Positions 43,306 through 53,067 of a DNA stretch of 64,000 bases are shown one piece after another. Source of the stretch: Alkalimonas cellulosilytica (lineage in GTDB: Bacteria > Pseudomonadota > Gammaproteobacteria > Enterobacterales > Alteromonadaceae); assembly GCF_036325985.1 (NCBI RefSeq), contig NZ_JAUHLI010000003.1, forward strand, positions 203,454 through 267,453, in the 5' to 3' direction. Made by a program: the position numbers and the translations under genes. A model generated the notes under the pieces. The model was not told where the DNA came from. It ran no database searches and saw nothing but the letters and a program-made list of their open reading frames with translations. Position 1 is the first letter of the stretch. Every line of letters starts with the position of its first letter.

Positions 43306-45342
43306 TTAAATGCGGGCGGCCAGTTCGGCCCCCTGACGAATAGCACGTTTGGCATCCAGTTCCGCCGCCACATCCGCACCACCAATTAAGTGCACCGGGA
43401 CGCCGGTTGCCTCCAGTCCTGCTTGCAAAGCACGCAGTGGCATTTGCCCCGCACAGATAATCACATTATCTACCTGCAGGCAGCGCTCTTCACCGGCAAT
43501 TTCAATCCAAAGGCCGTGATCATCGACTTTACGGTATTGCACACCAGCAATGCTTTCCACGCCTTTGCTTTTAAGCGAAGCACGGTGCGCCCAACCAGAC
43601 GTTTTGCCAAGACCAGCGCCGACTTTGCTGGTTTTACGCTGTAGCAGGTAAATTTTACGCGCAGCAGGCTCTGGCCGATGTTCCGGCAGCAAAGCTCCCC
43701 GAGCCTGATAGGCTTTATCCACGCCCCACTCTTTGAGCCAGGCATCCGGTTGCAAGGTCAATGAGTTGTTTTCGGTCAGGTATTCAGCCACATCAAAGCC
43801 AATGCCACCGGCGCCAATGATGGCGACGTTTTTGCCAACGGCTTTGTGATCGCGTAGCACATCCAGATAGCTCAGCACCATGGGATGATCAATGCCGTCA
43901 ATATCAACCGGTCTTGGCACAATGCCTGTCGCCAGGATCACCTCATCGAAACCGCCCTGCTGCAGGGACTCCACACTTTGCTCACTGTTTAAGCGCAGCT
44001 CGATGTGATGCAGTTCCAGCATGCGGCCAAAATAACGCAACGTTTCGTAAAACTCTTCTTTGCCCGGAATTTGTTTGGCGTAGTTAAACTGGCCGCCAAT
44101 CTGGTGCGATTTATCAAACAAAGTCACCTGATGACCGCGCTGTGCAGCATAGACACTAAAGGCAAGGCCAGCCGGACCGGCACCGACCACGGCCAGCTTT
44201 TTCGGCTCTGCCGCCGGCTCAAAATTCAACTCGGTTTCGTAACAAGCACGCGGGTTCACCAAACAGCTGGCGCGTTTTTTCTGAAACACGTGATCAAGGC
44301 ACGCCTGATTGCAGGCAATGCAGGTATTGATTTCGTCGGCTTTGTTGGCGGCTGCTTTATTGACAAAATCAGCATCAGCTAAAAAAGGCCGCGCCATACA
44401 AACCATATCCGCCTGACCATGCGCCAGGATGTCTTCGGCCACTTGCGGCGTATTAATGCGATTCGTGGCCATCACCGGAATCGTGATTTCCTTACGGACC
44501 CGCTCAGTGATCCAGCTGAAAGCAGCGCGCGGCACCCGGGTGGTGATGGTGGGAATACGCGCTTCGTGCCAGCCGATACCGGTATTGATGATGGTGACCC
44601 CGGCTTCTGCTACCGCCTTGGCCAGCTCCACGACTTCCTCGTAGCTGTTGCCATCCTCCACCAGATCCAGCATCGATAAACGATACACGATAATAAAATC
44701 GTCACCACAGCGCTGACGTACCGCCTTGATGGTTTCCAGCGGGAAACGAATGCGATTGGCAAAGTCACCGCCCCAGTCGTCTTTGCGCTGGTTGGTGCGC
44801 TGACAAATAAACTGATTGATCAGGTACCCTTCCGATCCCATGATTTCAACCCCATCATAGCCGGCTTTTTTGGCAAGCTCCGCGGCTTTGGCAAAATCCT
44901 TGATGGTGTTGTTAATTTGCCGCTTCGACATCTCGCTCGGGGTAAACGGCGTGATCGGGGATTTGATTTTGCTCGGGGCTACATTAAACGGATGGTAACC
45001 ATAACGGCCGGCGTGCAGCAATTGCAAACAGATTTTCGCCCCCTCGGCATGCACCGCCTCTGTCACCTGAGTGTGCTTCTTCACCTGCCAGCCAAAACTG
45101 AGCTGACTGCCAAAAGGTACTAAATTGCCGCGAAAGTTCGGGCTGATACCACCGGTAATAATTAAGCCGACACCACCTTTTGCCCGTTCGGCATAAAAGG
45201 CTGCCAATTTACTAAAACCGTTTTTTTCTTCTTCTAAGCCGGTGTGCATTGAGCCCATCACGACGCGGTTGCGCAGTTGAGTAAAGCCCAAATCCAAAGG
45301 CTGCATTAAATGTTGGTAAGCCACATCGCCCTCTCTGGTCAT
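43306..45342 (-). CDS. fadH: 2,4-dienoyl-CoA reductase (NADPH)
   Basis: Reduces 2,4-dienoyl-CoA during beta-oxidation of unsaturated fatty acids. The 678-aa protein has an N-terminal old-yellow-enzyme TIM barrel (LRNRVVMGSMHTGLEE, GYDGVEIMGSEGYLINQF), a 4Fe-4S site CIACNQACLDHVF with a further Cys in CLVNPRAC, and C-terminal FAD/NADPH domains (LAVVGAGPAGLAFSVYAA, VAIIGAGGIGFDVAEYL). Length equals E. coli FadH (672). Divergent from sppA. No clear fatty-acid-regulator site found upstream. Confidence 0.95.
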   Translation of the reverse strand: MTREGDVAYQHLMQPLDLGFTQLRNRVVMGSMHTGLEEEKNGFSKLAAFYAERAKGGVGLIITGGISPNFRGNLVPFGSQLSFGWQVKKHTQVTEAVHAEGAKICLQLLHAGRYGYHPFNVAPSKIKSPITPFTPSEMSKRQINNTIKDFAKAAELAKKAGYDGVEIMGSEGYLINQFICQRTNQRKDDWGGDFANRIRFPLETIKAVRQRCGDDFIIVYRLSMLDLVEDGNSYEEVVELAKAVAEAGVTIINTGIGWHEARIPTITTRVPRAAFSWITERVRKEITIPVMATNRINTPQVAEDILAHGQADMVCMARPFLADADFVNKAAANKADEINTCIACNQACLDHVFQKKRASCLVNPRACYETELNFEPAAEPKKLAVVGAGPAGLAFSVYAAQRGHQVTLFDKSHQIGGQFNYAKQIPGKEEFYETLRYFGRMLELHHIELRLNSEQSVESLQQGGFDEVILATGIVPRPVDIDGIDHPMVLSYLDVLRDHKAVGKNVAIIGAGGIGFDVAEYLTENNSLTLQPDAWLKEWGVDKAYQARGALLPEHRPEPAARKIYLLQRKTSKVGAGLGKTSGWAHRASLKSKGVESIAGVQYRKVDDHGLWIEIAGEERCLQVDNVIICAGQMPLRALQAGLEATGVPVHLIGGADVAAELDAKRAIRQGAELAARI

Positions 45343-45489
45343 ACCTGTTAACTTGTCCGTTAGAGGGTAGCTGTTTTACCCCGGATACGCAATATGTACA
45401 TTTGCTTACAAATTGCAGTTATCTTTCATCGTTAAATTCGCTAGCATAGTATCACCAAGCTCTTTCTTTCATGTTGTTTAGGAATTTGT

Positions 45490-47370
45490 ATGTCTGCAGC
45501 CAACCCCGGAATAGTACGCCGCTTCTTTGGAGGCATCTGGCGTGGTTATAAAGTATTTCGTTCCATTATTTTAAACACCCTGTTTATTCTGATTGTATTG
45601 GTCGTGCTGATCAGTATGTTCAGTGGTAAGGATAAAGTGCAGGTGCCCCCTACCTCGGCACTGGTGCTGAATTTAAATGGCGATCTGGTAGAAGAAAAGC
45701 GCTTTGTTGATCCCTTCGCTACCATCATCAATGAAAGTATTGGCGGCCAGTCCGATCCGAACGAAATTTTGGTTTCTGATGTACTGCGCGTGATCCAGCA
45801 GGCTAGCAAAGATGATCGAATTCAAGCCCTGGTGCTGGATCTGTCCGGTCTTGGCCGTGCTTCTTTGGATAAGCTGCAAGCCATCGCCGAAGAGCTGGAA
45901 AGTTTCAAAGCTGCTGGCAAGCACATCTACGCCCGAGGTGCTTACTTCGGTCAGAATCAGTATTTCCTGGCCAGCCTTGCCAACGAAGTGCACCTGGACC
46001 CTATGGGCGCAGTGCTGCTGGAAGGCTATGGTAGCTTCCCGATGTTTTACAAAAGCGCGCTGGAAAAGTTAAAAGTAAACACTCATGTATTTCGGGTGGG
46101 CACTTATAAGTCCGCCGTTGAGCCTTTTATCCGTGACGATATGTCGGAAGAGGCCAAACAAGACAGCCTGTTCTGGCTCAATGATTTGTGGGACAGCTAC
46201 AAAAGCATGGTGGCAGAACGTCGTGGTTTAACGGCGGATAGCTTCATAGAAACCCGTGACGGATTATACCAACTGCTACAGCAGCATGATGGTGATCTGG
46301 CTCAGGTCGCGTTGGCACTTGGCCTGGTTGATCAACTGACCACCCAGCAAGAATTCCGCCAAAAAATGATTGAGCTGGTAGGTCAAAACGACAACCAAAC
46401 CTACAATCATGTGACCTTTGATGATTACCGCGACATGGTGGTGCCAAACCGCCAGATCGATAACCCATTGACAGACAAGGTTGCCGTGATCGTAGCCCGC
46501 GGCATGATCATTGATGGCAGTGCTAAGGCCGGAACCATCGGCGGTGACAGCACGGCAGCCATGCTGCGCCGGGCCCGGAATGACGATAAAGTCAAAGCAG
46601 TGGTGCTGCGTATTGATAGCGGTGGCGGCAGTGCCTTTGCCTCTGAAATCATTGGCCGTGAAGTGCAGGCTCTGCGTGATGCTGGCAAGCCGGTCATTGC
46701 CTCGATGGGTGCAGTTGCTGCTTCCGGTGGTTACTGGATTGCGGCGCCTGCCACAGAAATTTGGGCATCCCCCACCACCATCACCGGCTCCATTGGTATC
46801 TTTGGTTTGTTCCATAGCCTGGAAGACAGCTTCAGTGCATTGGGTGTGAATGTTGATGGGGTGGGTACCACTGAGCTTTCTGGCTTTAGCTCTGGCTTGC
46901 CATTCTATAAAGGCTTGCAACCACGCGAAAAAGATATTTTCCAACTGCTGGTTGAGCGTGGTTACAAAGAATTCCTCAGCATGGTGGGCAAGCACCGTGG
47001 CATGAGCATTGAAGCCGTTGATAAAGTAGCCCAGGGCCGGGTATTTACCGGCCAACGTGCCTTAGACTATGGCCTGGTCGATAAGCTGGGTAGTTTTGAA
47101 GATGCCATCGCGGCAGCTGCAGAGCGGGCTGGTTTAAGCCATTACGACGTCAAAGTGATTGGTCATGAGTTATCTCCGTTTGAGCAAATGGTGATTGATC
47201 TCTTTGGCGGTGCAGCCAATCAGGGCTGGCTGCCTCAGTCTGCCATCAGCCCGGAGCGTCAGGCGCTTGGCCGCTTAACCCAACAGCTGCGGCATGATTT
47301 TGTTACCTTAAGCAACTTCAATGATCCGCAGGGGCTTTATGCTTTCTGCCTGCTGTGTCAAATCGACTGA
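45490..47370 (+). CDS. sppA: Signal peptide peptidase SppA (67K type)
   Basis: Inner-membrane serine protease degrading cleaved signal peptides. The 626-aa protein has one N-terminal helix (SIILNTLFILIVLVVLISM), two tandem S49 domains, the general-base Lys region FRVGTYKSAVEPFIRDD in the first and the nucleophile Ser in GAVAASGGYWIAAPA in the second, the typical Lys/Ser dyad split. Length matches E. coli SppA (618). A terminator lies just beyond the stop. Confidence 0.94.
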   Translation: MSAANPGIVRRFFGGIWRGYKVFRSIILNTLFILIVLVVLISMFSGKDKVQVPPTSALVLNLNGDLVEEKRFVDPFATIINESIGGQSDPNEILVSDVLRVIQQASKDDRIQALVLDLSGLGRASLDKLQAIAEELESFKAAGKHIYARGAYFGQNQYFLASLANEVHLDPMGAVLLEGYGSFPMFYKSALEKLKVNTHVFRVGTYKSAVEPFIRDDMSEEAKQDSLFWLNDLWDSYKSMVAERRGLTADSFIETRDGLYQLLQQHDGDLAQVALALGLVDQLTTQQEFRQKMIELVGQNDNQTYNHVTFDDYRDMVVPNRQIDNPLTDKVAVIVARGMIIDGSAKAGTIGGDSTAAMLRRARNDDKVKAVVLRIDSGGGSAFASEIIGREVQALRDAGKPVIASMGAVAASGGYWIAAPATEIWASPTTITGSIGIFGLFHSLEDSFSALGVNVDGVGTTELSGFSSGLPFYKGLQPREKDIFQLLVERGYKEFLSMVGKHRGMSIEAVDKVAQGRVFTGQRALDYGLVDKLGSFEDAIAAAAERAGLSHYDVKVIGHELSPFEQMVIDLFGGAANQGWLPQSAISPERQALGRLTQQLRHDFVTLSNFNDPQGLYAFCLLCQID

Positions 47371-47393
47371 CACCAAACCGTTTGTTCGCTACA

Positions 47394-47421
47394 ATGCCCG
47401 GCCTGTGCCGGGCATTTTTTT
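47394..47421 (+). terminator. Rho-independent terminator between sppA and ansA
   Basis: ATGCCCGGC / GCCGGGCAT, a perfect 9-bp stem with a 4-nt loop followed by seven T residues (47415-47421). It sits in the short gap between sppA (stop 47370) and the ansA ribosome site (from about 47422). Either ansA has its own promoter inside sppA or ansA is read-through dependent. Confidence 0.85.
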
Positions 47422-47431
47422 AAGGCCAACC

Positions 47432-48451
47432 ATGAATAAAAAACGAATTTACGTCGCTTACACCGGCGGCACCATTGGGATGCAAAAATCAGCGCAAGGC
47501 TTTGTACCAGCACCCGGTTTTTTAACCCAAACGGTGCAAGGCATGCCGGAGTTTTTTCGTGCCGAGATGCCTGAGTTTAGTATTCATGAATACGCAGAAC
47601 TGATCGACTCCTCCAACATGACACCGGCGCACTGGCTGCAAATCGCCAAAGATATTCAGCGCAATTATCAGGATTATGATGGCTTTGTGGTACTGCATGG
47701 CACCGATACCATGGCTTATACCGCATCGGCTTTGTCTTTTTTGCTGGAAAACCTGGCAAAACCGGTCATTGTTACCGGCTCGCAAATCCCATTAGCACAA
47801 CTGCGCAGCGATGGTCAGGTCAACTTGCTGAATGCGCTCTATCTGGCAGCGGAATACCCTATCCACGAAGTATCGCTGTTTTTTAACAATCAGCTGTTTC
47901 GTGGCAACCGGGCCACCAAAGCCGATGCCGATGGCTTTAATGCGTTTGCTTCACCGAACTACCCACCCTTGCTGGAAGCGGGGATCCAGATCCGTCTGCA
48001 AGCCGGCGCACTCAGCTCCACAGAGCGACATGGTCAACCTTTGCAGGTAGCCGATGTTGTGCCTCAGCCTATCAGTGTGGTTACTCTTTATCCGGGAATT
48101 GGTGTGGAAGTCATTGCCAATATGGCTTCAGCGCCGGTGAAAGCGCTGATCATTAAATCCTATGGGGTTGGTAATGCTCCGCAACAGCCTGAGCTACTGG
48201 ATACCTTACAGCAGGCCACCGAGCGCGGCAGCATTATTGTGAACTGCACCCAGTGTTTTCGTGGCCGGGTGAATATGGAGGGTTACGCCACCGGCCATGC
48301 CCTCCAGGAGCGCGGCGTGATCAGCGGCTACGACATGACACTGGAAGCCACCCTGACGAAGTTACACTACCTGCTTAGTCAGCCACTCAGCGCCCAGCAG
48401 ATCCGTGCAGAGATGCAGCGTAACCTTCGTGGCGAGCTCAGCAAAAACTGA
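47432..48451 (+). CDS. ansA: Type I (cytoplasmic) L-asparaginase
   Basis: Hydrolyses L-asparagine to aspartate and ammonia. The 339-aa protein has the N-terminal nucleophile motif RIYVAYTGGTIGMQKSA and the second threonine motif VVLHGTDTMAYTASAL, plus VTGSQIPLAQLRSDG. No signal peptide, so cytoplasmic (type I). The ATG at 47432 is preferred over upstream extensions because the family begins there and a GG-rich AAGGCC site precedes it. It lies immediately after the sppA terminator. Confidence 0.94.
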   Translation: MNKKRIYVAYTGGTIGMQKSAQGFVPAPGFLTQTVQGMPEFFRAEMPEFSIHEYAELIDSSNMTPAHWLQIAKDIQRNYQDYDGFVVLHGTDTMAYTASALSFLLENLAKPVIVTGSQIPLAQLRSDGQVNLLNALYLAAEYPIHEVSLFFNNQLFRGNRATKADADGFNAFASPNYPPLLEAGIQIRLQAGALSSTERHGQPLQVADVVPQPISVVTLYPGIGVEVIANMASAPVKALIIKSYGVGNAPQQPELLDTLQQATERGSIIVNCTQCFRGRVNMEGYATGHALQERGVISGYDMTLEATLTKLHYLLSQPLSAQQIRAEMQRNLRGELSKN

Positions 48452-48473
48452 GCTTAGGCCTCGCTAAGCTCAG
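48443..48473 (-). terminator. Inverted repeat terminating the DUF349 gene
   Basis: CTGAGCTTAG / CTAAGCTCAG, a perfect 10-bp stem with a 6-nt loop, and on the minus strand five T residues follow. It sits 15 bp beyond the DUF349-gene stop and overlaps the last codons of convergent ansA. The plus-strand side has no T-run, so it best serves the minus-strand transcript. Confidence 0.8.
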
Positions 48474-48487
48474 AGTAAGCAGCTTGC

Positions 48488-51196
48488 TTATGCAAATAAG
48501 GCTTCAATGCGTTCCAACAAAGCAACTTCATCGCTTTGAACCGGGCCATGACTTAACCAGCGTAGCAACAGCGCATCTTTGCCAAAGCTGCTGGCCTGAT
48601 TGTGCTTCTCTGCCAGCAGTCGAAGCTTCAGAGCCGAGATCTGCTCAGGCTTAGCGGCCGGATCCTGTACCTGCCCTGCCAGCATTAACTCCAACACCAT
48701 GGTCAGCTCGCTGCGGCTCATGGCATCGGGCTGCTGTGTGAAAGCGTCCCGCCACAGTGCTGGGAGCTGAGCTGGTTCAGCGGCAGTTTTTAATGCGGTA
48801 AATAATTGCTGATAGCTTTGCTGTTGTTCACTGGCCTGTTGCTTGTACTGCTTTTGCTCCAGCTGATCCAGCATCTGCTGTCTGGAGCGTTGCAGTGATG
48901 CAAAGCCGCTAAGATCCAACGCCTGCAGCTGGTCTCGCAATGAGTTCAGCTGTTGCAACTGATTGCTTTGCTGCAAGGCTTGATCGCAAGCCGATAATTG
49001 TTGCTGCAAGGCTGCTTGCTGCTGATCACGATCGTGCTGCGCTTGTTGGTAGTCCTGTTTGCGCCTGGCAAAAAACGCATCGCATAAGCTACGAAACTCT
49101 TGCCATAACGCGGCATCCTGCGCTTTACCGGCATACGGGATCTGTTTCCAGGCTTGCTGGCATTGTTTTAAGATAGCCGCCGCCTGGTGACTATCGCTCA
49201 GCGCAGCCGCGGCCTTCACTTGCTCAATCAGTTGTTGCTTTTGTCCGGCAAAGGTGGCTTGCTGTTGTTTTATCTGCTGGCGCATCTGTTGGCACAATTG
49301 CTGATAGTCAGCCTGAAGTTGTTCATGGCGCTCTTTGGGGACCGGGCCGATAGCTCGCCAACCTTGCTGCAACTGCTGCAATGCAGCCGACAGGTCAGCA
49401 GCCGGCTCAGCCAGCAGTGCGCTGCAGCTGGAAAGTAAGTTTTGCTTGTCAGTGGCATGTTGCTCACGCTCTGCCTGCTGTTTGGCAAAAAACTCGCGGC
49501 AAGGAGCAAATGCCTGTTCACAGGCCGCATCAAACTGTTGTTGCCAGTCTTGCTCTGCTGCATCGACTGTTTTACCCAGCGAAAGCCAATCCGCCCGCGC
49601 TTTTTTCACCAAAGCAGAGCGCTCACTGGCACTGTGCATAGGCTGCCCGGCCAGTTGCTGCATCTGCGCCAGCAAGGCTTCCTTTCGTGGCCTGGCAATA
49701 AATGCCTGCAGCTCACTGAGCACATCCAGCTGTTGTTTCGCCTGTTGATACAAGGCATCCAGTTGCTGTTGTTGCTCTGGCAGTAACTGCTGATAACTGA
49801 GCTCAATGCCCTTAAACAAACCAAAGAGTTGGTTAAACTTTCCGGCCTGATGCAAGCGCTTAAACTCATGCAACTTACTACGGCAGTGGCGAAAAGGCTG
49901 CTGTGACTGACGCTCCAGCTCTTTGACCGCACCTTGCCAGCGCTGCTGCAAGGCCCTGTAGGATTGCTTGAGTTCTGCCGGTAATGCCAGCGACAAATCC
50001 GCCGATAATTGCTGCCAGCTTTGCTGCCATTGTTGCATAAGCGCTTTAGCATCCATGAGCTCAGAGCTATGCAAAGGTAAAGCTTGGGCCTGCCACTGCT
50101 GCAACAACTGCTCCGCCTGGCCATAACGTAACGCCACCCGGGGTAAATCGACCAGCTGTTGCTCCAGCTTCGACAATTCATGCTGCAGCAGAGCCTGATC
50201 AGCCGCCGTGACATCGGCTTGTTGCAACTGCAGCTGCAGCGCTTGAAACTGACTGTTGAGCTGCTCGGCTTGCTGCAAATTGGTCTGCATCAGGCTCTGC
50301 TGCAAATCAATTTCCAGTGCCGTAATGGCCTTGCGCAGGCCAATCAATTGCACTTGCTGTTGTTGCTGCTTTTCTTGCTCCGCTTGCTGCTGCCGTGCCT
50401 GCTGCCAGTGGTGAGCAAAGAATTGTGCCACCGAGGCCGACAACTGTTGAAATCTGTTGTGTAGCTCCGCACCATCATTCAGTTGGTGCAGTGCATCGGC
50501 AAGTTCATTCCATTCCTGCTGATAACGCAAAAAGCGTTGTTCGCTGTCGGCTGGGTTGCGATCTTTAAGCGCATTGATTTTGGACAGGATCAGACTGGCC
50601 TGCTTACGCAGTTTGGCTGGCAGTTCCCGCTGTTGCTGACGCTCGGCCAGCAATTGCCTGACCTGCTCGGCCAGCTCTGAGGGCAATGCTTTTTGTACCC
50701 GCTCCAGCTCTTTGTCATCCTGAATGAATGGCACTAATTGCAACCGGTCTGAAAGCGCAAGCTGGCTATCCTGCAGCGCTTCCAGGTACAGTTCTTGTTT
50801 ATCCAGACGCTGCAACAGACTGAGCTTAATACTGCTGTCTTGCTCTTGACGTAAAATTTGTTCCAGCACACTGCTGCGTTGGCATTGCTCAATAAACTGC
50901 TGTTTTAACCGAGGCGGGATCTGGTTGGCAATCACCATCTGCACCACCCGGTTTTCAGCGTCTAAGCGAAGACGATCAGATGCTTCTTTTTTGCTGGCTT
51001 GCCACCACAGCGAAAAATCGTTTAGTTTTTCCAGCGCCGCCTGACGGACTCTGGCATTGCCATCGTTAAATGCCAGTTCATGCAGAATATGCTTGTAATC
51101 TGCCTGTTGTTCATTCAGTTCATCAATGGCAGCAATACGCTTGTCAATTTCCGGGTGCTGCCACTTGGGCCGAAGCAGGCGCTTAAAGATCATCAT
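48488..51196 (-). CDS. DUF349-repeat protein, glutamine-rich and coiled-coil
   Basis: A 902-aa protein beginning MMIFKRLLRPKWQHP; an upstream in-frame TTG at 51211 is less likely. The first 200 residues are helical and acidic, then the chain is made of repeated long helices extremely rich in Gln and Leu (e.g. QAEQEKQQQQQVQLIG), consistent with DUF349 repeats and coiled coils. No enzymatic motif is seen. The ATG overlaps the upstream yeaC-type stop, so translation is coupled. Homologues are common in gammaproteobacteria but their role is not established, to my knowledge. Confidence 0.75.
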   Translation of the reverse strand: MMIFKRLLRPKWQHPEIDKRIAAIDELNEQQADYKHILHELAFNDGNARVRQAALEKLNDFSLWWQASKKEASDRLRLDAENRVVQMVIANQIPPRLKQQFIEQCQRSSVLEQILRQEQDSSIKLSLLQRLDKQELYLEALQDSQLALSDRLQLVPFIQDDKELERVQKALPSELAEQVRQLLAERQQQRELPAKLRKQASLILSKINALKDRNPADSEQRFLRYQQEWNELADALHQLNDGAELHNRFQQLSASVAQFFAHHWQQARQQQAEQEKQQQQQVQLIGLRKAITALEIDLQQSLMQTNLQQAEQLNSQFQALQLQLQQADVTAADQALLQHELSKLEQQLVDLPRVALRYGQAEQLLQQWQAQALPLHSSELMDAKALMQQWQQSWQQLSADLSLALPAELKQSYRALQQRWQGAVKELERQSQQPFRHCRSKLHEFKRLHQAGKFNQLFGLFKGIELSYQQLLPEQQQQLDALYQQAKQQLDVLSELQAFIARPRKEALLAQMQQLAGQPMHSASERSALVKKARADWLSLGKTVDAAEQDWQQQFDAACEQAFAPCREFFAKQQAEREQHATDKQNLLSSCSALLAEPAADLSAALQQLQQGWRAIGPVPKERHEQLQADYQQLCQQMRQQIKQQQATFAGQKQQLIEQVKAAAALSDSHQAAAILKQCQQAWKQIPYAGKAQDAALWQEFRSLCDAFFARRKQDYQQAQHDRDQQQAALQQQLSACDQALQQSNQLQQLNSLRDQLQALDLSGFASLQRSRQQMLDQLEQKQYKQQASEQQQSYQQLFTALKTAAEPAQLPALWRDAFTQQPDAMSRSELTMVLELMLAGQVQDPAAKPEQISALKLRLLAEKHNQASSFGKDALLLRWLSHGPVQSDEVALLERIEALFA

Positions 51197-51464
51197 GATT
51201 AAACCGTGCAATGGGTGTTTGTTGTTGCCAGGATGCTTTCATCTCGGCTTTGCTTTTTTGCACCATCTGGCCATCGGCACCTATGGTAAAGGGCTCATTG
51301 CTTTTCAGCACCTTGGCCTGGTACGCCAGCACCAATTGCATACTGTGGGCACGTTGTTCATCCGATAACAAGCTGCCATCAGCCCAACGGCCAGTAGCGA
51401 CTGCTTCGGCTAGTTTCTCATAGGTCTCTGGCGCCATGGCGCCTACTAAAGAGTCAAAGTCCAT
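51183..51464 (-). CDS. YeaC-like DUF1315 protein
   Basis: A 93-aa cytosolic protein starting DFDSLVGAMAPETYEKLAEA, with VATGRWADGSLLSDEQRAHS, the pattern of E. coli YeaC (DUF1315). Function unknown. It overlaps the zinc-ribbon gene by 11 bp upstream and the DUF349 gene downstream by 14 bp, so the three genes are tightly coupled. Confidence 0.88.
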   Translation of the reverse strand: MDFDSLVGAMAPETYEKLAEAVATGRWADGSLLSDEQRAHSMQLVLAYQAKVLKSNEPFTIGADGQMVQKSKAEMKASWQQQTPIARFNHDDL

Positions 51465-51786
51465 GTTTGGATTTTCGCTTTAACATCAAAATCCGTACCC
51501 GGTTGACCAGATACCAGATAAAACCAACACCAATGGCTGCTATAGCCGCATAGTATTGCCAACCAAAGGGAGGCAATTGCCAGTAAAAAAAGAAACCGGC
51601 CAGAAACAACACCATCGCAATCATCGATTGCGTCATCAAGGATTGACTAAGGTTTAAACGGCGATCACGCTCCATGGCAGCCAGCTTGTCTTTGTCGAGC
51701 CCTGCAATCGCAGCACCACACTTCGGACACTCAGGTGCCTTATCGGATACTTTGTGCCCGCAGGCTGGGCAACTGATAATGGCCAT
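51454..51786 (-). CDS. Zinc-ribbon membrane protein
   Basis: A 110-aa protein beginning AIISCPACGHKVSDKAPECPKC, a CxxC...CxxC zinc ribbon, followed by about 25 charged residues and two hydrophobic helices (MVLFLAGFFFYWQLP and YYAAIAAIGVGFIWYLV). The ATG at 51786 has a GGGGAG ribosome site; the frame extends to 51837 without homology. Function unknown. Just downstream of a carboxypeptidase gene, in the coupled block with yeaC and DUF349. Confidence 0.75.
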   Translation of the reverse strand: MAIISCPACGHKVSDKAPECPKCGAAIAGLDKDKLAAMERDRRLNLSQSLMTQSMIAMVLFLAGFFFYWQLPPFGWQYYAAIAAIGVGFIWYLVNRVRILMLKRKSKHGL

Positions 51787-51837
51787 GAACTCCCCTTCGG
51801 TAGCAGCCAGCTGCTTTAACAGCTGGCTCTGATTCAA

Positions 51838-52965
51838 TTAGCGTAATTGGTCGACAATCGCCAGAATTGCGGTCAGGCTGTCCGAACCAAACTTCATCGA
51901 GCGAACATCGCTCCAGCCATACAATTCATCCGGCAGCTTGTCATTGTCTTTGAATGGCATTTCCAGGGTAAAAGACATGCAGCTAAACTGCTGGGCGACC
52001 CAGTTGGAGGCAACCGTCATATTGGCTTTGCCGGGCGCATCTACTTCGTAACCGTGTTCATTCTGGAACTCCGGCGAAGCCATTAACAGATACTGGCGAA
52101 AGTTTTGCTCCAGCGACTGCATACGCGCATCAAAGCAAGGAACGCCTTCACTGCCAGCCAGGAAGTTGTACGGGATGTTTTCATCGCCGTGCACATCCAG
52201 GTACATATCGACACCCACTTCCAGCATTTTTTGCCGCACCAGATAGACTTCCGGGCTTTGCTCCATCGAAGGCGACTGCCACTCCCGGTTCAGGTTCACA
52301 CCAATCGCATTGGTGCGAAGATGACCCCGGACACCACCATCCGGGTTCATGTTCGGTACCACATAAAACACGGCTTTATCCAGCAGACTGCGGGCAACCG
52401 CATCGTCATCATCCAGTAAACGGTCTAGCAAGCCCTCGACAAACCATTCGGCCATGGTCTCACCCGGGTGCTGCCGGGCCGTGATCCAAATGTTACGTTT
52501 GCTCTCATCCGGCTCGCCAATCACCAACAGGCTCATATCACGGCCATCCAGGGTTTCACCCAACTCTACCAGCTGACAACGCTCATGCAGCTGTGCCTGT
52601 TGCAATAAATCCAGGTGTTGCTCGTAGCTGTATGGCGCAAAATAGGCAAAGTAAACCGACTCAGCTTCCGGGTAATGGGTAATCACCAGTTCCTGACCAG
52701 TGAACTCAGTGTCGACCCGAAACCAGGTTTGCCGATCATAAGAGGCTACCGCCTGATAGTTCTTCCAGCCATCCGGGTAGGCTGAACCAGTGACATTGGT
52801 GATTTTGATGGTATGGGCTTCAATATGGGGTGTATGCAGGCGAAAATGAAACCACTGGTAAAAATCGGATTGATTGTCTTTGCGGATGGCCAATCGAATA
52901 TCGGCAGGATCGGTGGCACTGATCACATCAATATTGCCACTGTCAAATTGAGCGGTAATTTTCAT
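51838..52965 (-). CDS. M14-family zinc carboxypeptidase, cytosolic CCP-like
   Basis: A 375-aa protein with an N-terminal beta-sandwich (ITAQFDSGNIDVISATDP) and a C-terminal M14 catalytic domain: ITARQHPGETMAEWFVEG with the HxxE zinc ligands, VVPNMNPDGGVRGHLRTN, YLDVHGDENIPYNFLAGS with the third His, and FTLEMPFKDND with the catalytic Glu. This is the pattern of CCP-like M14 enzymes, which in eukaryotes remove glutamate side chains; bacterial targets are unknown. Monocistronic-looking start, just upstream of the zinc-ribbon gene. Confidence 0.88.
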   Translation of the reverse strand: MKITAQFDSGNIDVISATDPADIRLAIRKDNQSDFYQWFHFRLHTPHIEAHTIKITNVTGSAYPDGWKNYQAVASYDRQTWFRVDTEFTGQELVITHYPEAESVYFAYFAPYSYEQHLDLLQQAQLHERCQLVELGETLDGRDMSLLVIGEPDESKRNIWITARQHPGETMAEWFVEGLLDRLLDDDDAVARSLLDKAVFYVVPNMNPDGGVRGHLRTNAIGVNLNREWQSPSMEQSPEVYLVRQKMLEVGVDMYLDVHGDENIPYNFLAGSEGVPCFDARMQSLEQNFRQYLLMASPEFQNEHGYEVDAPGKANMTVASNWVAQQFSCMSFTLEMPFKDNDKLPDELYGWSDVRSMKFGSDSLTAILAIVDQLR

Positions 52966-53067
52966 ACAGGTTTCCGTGGTTGTAAGGCTAAAGGTACAAC
53001 TTGCATTTTGCTATGATGCTTATGGTTATCTGGCTAAGGGTATCACAAAGTGACGGTAGAAAAAATC

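Noticed and set aside
46276..47055. 259-codon open frame antisense to sppA
   Set aside because: Shadow of the conserved sppA frame with no ribosome site or protein family pattern.
48940..50464. Several Leu/Gln-rich open frames antisense or out of frame in the DUF349 gene
   Set aside because: They come from the repetitive CAG/CTG-rich composition of the gene.
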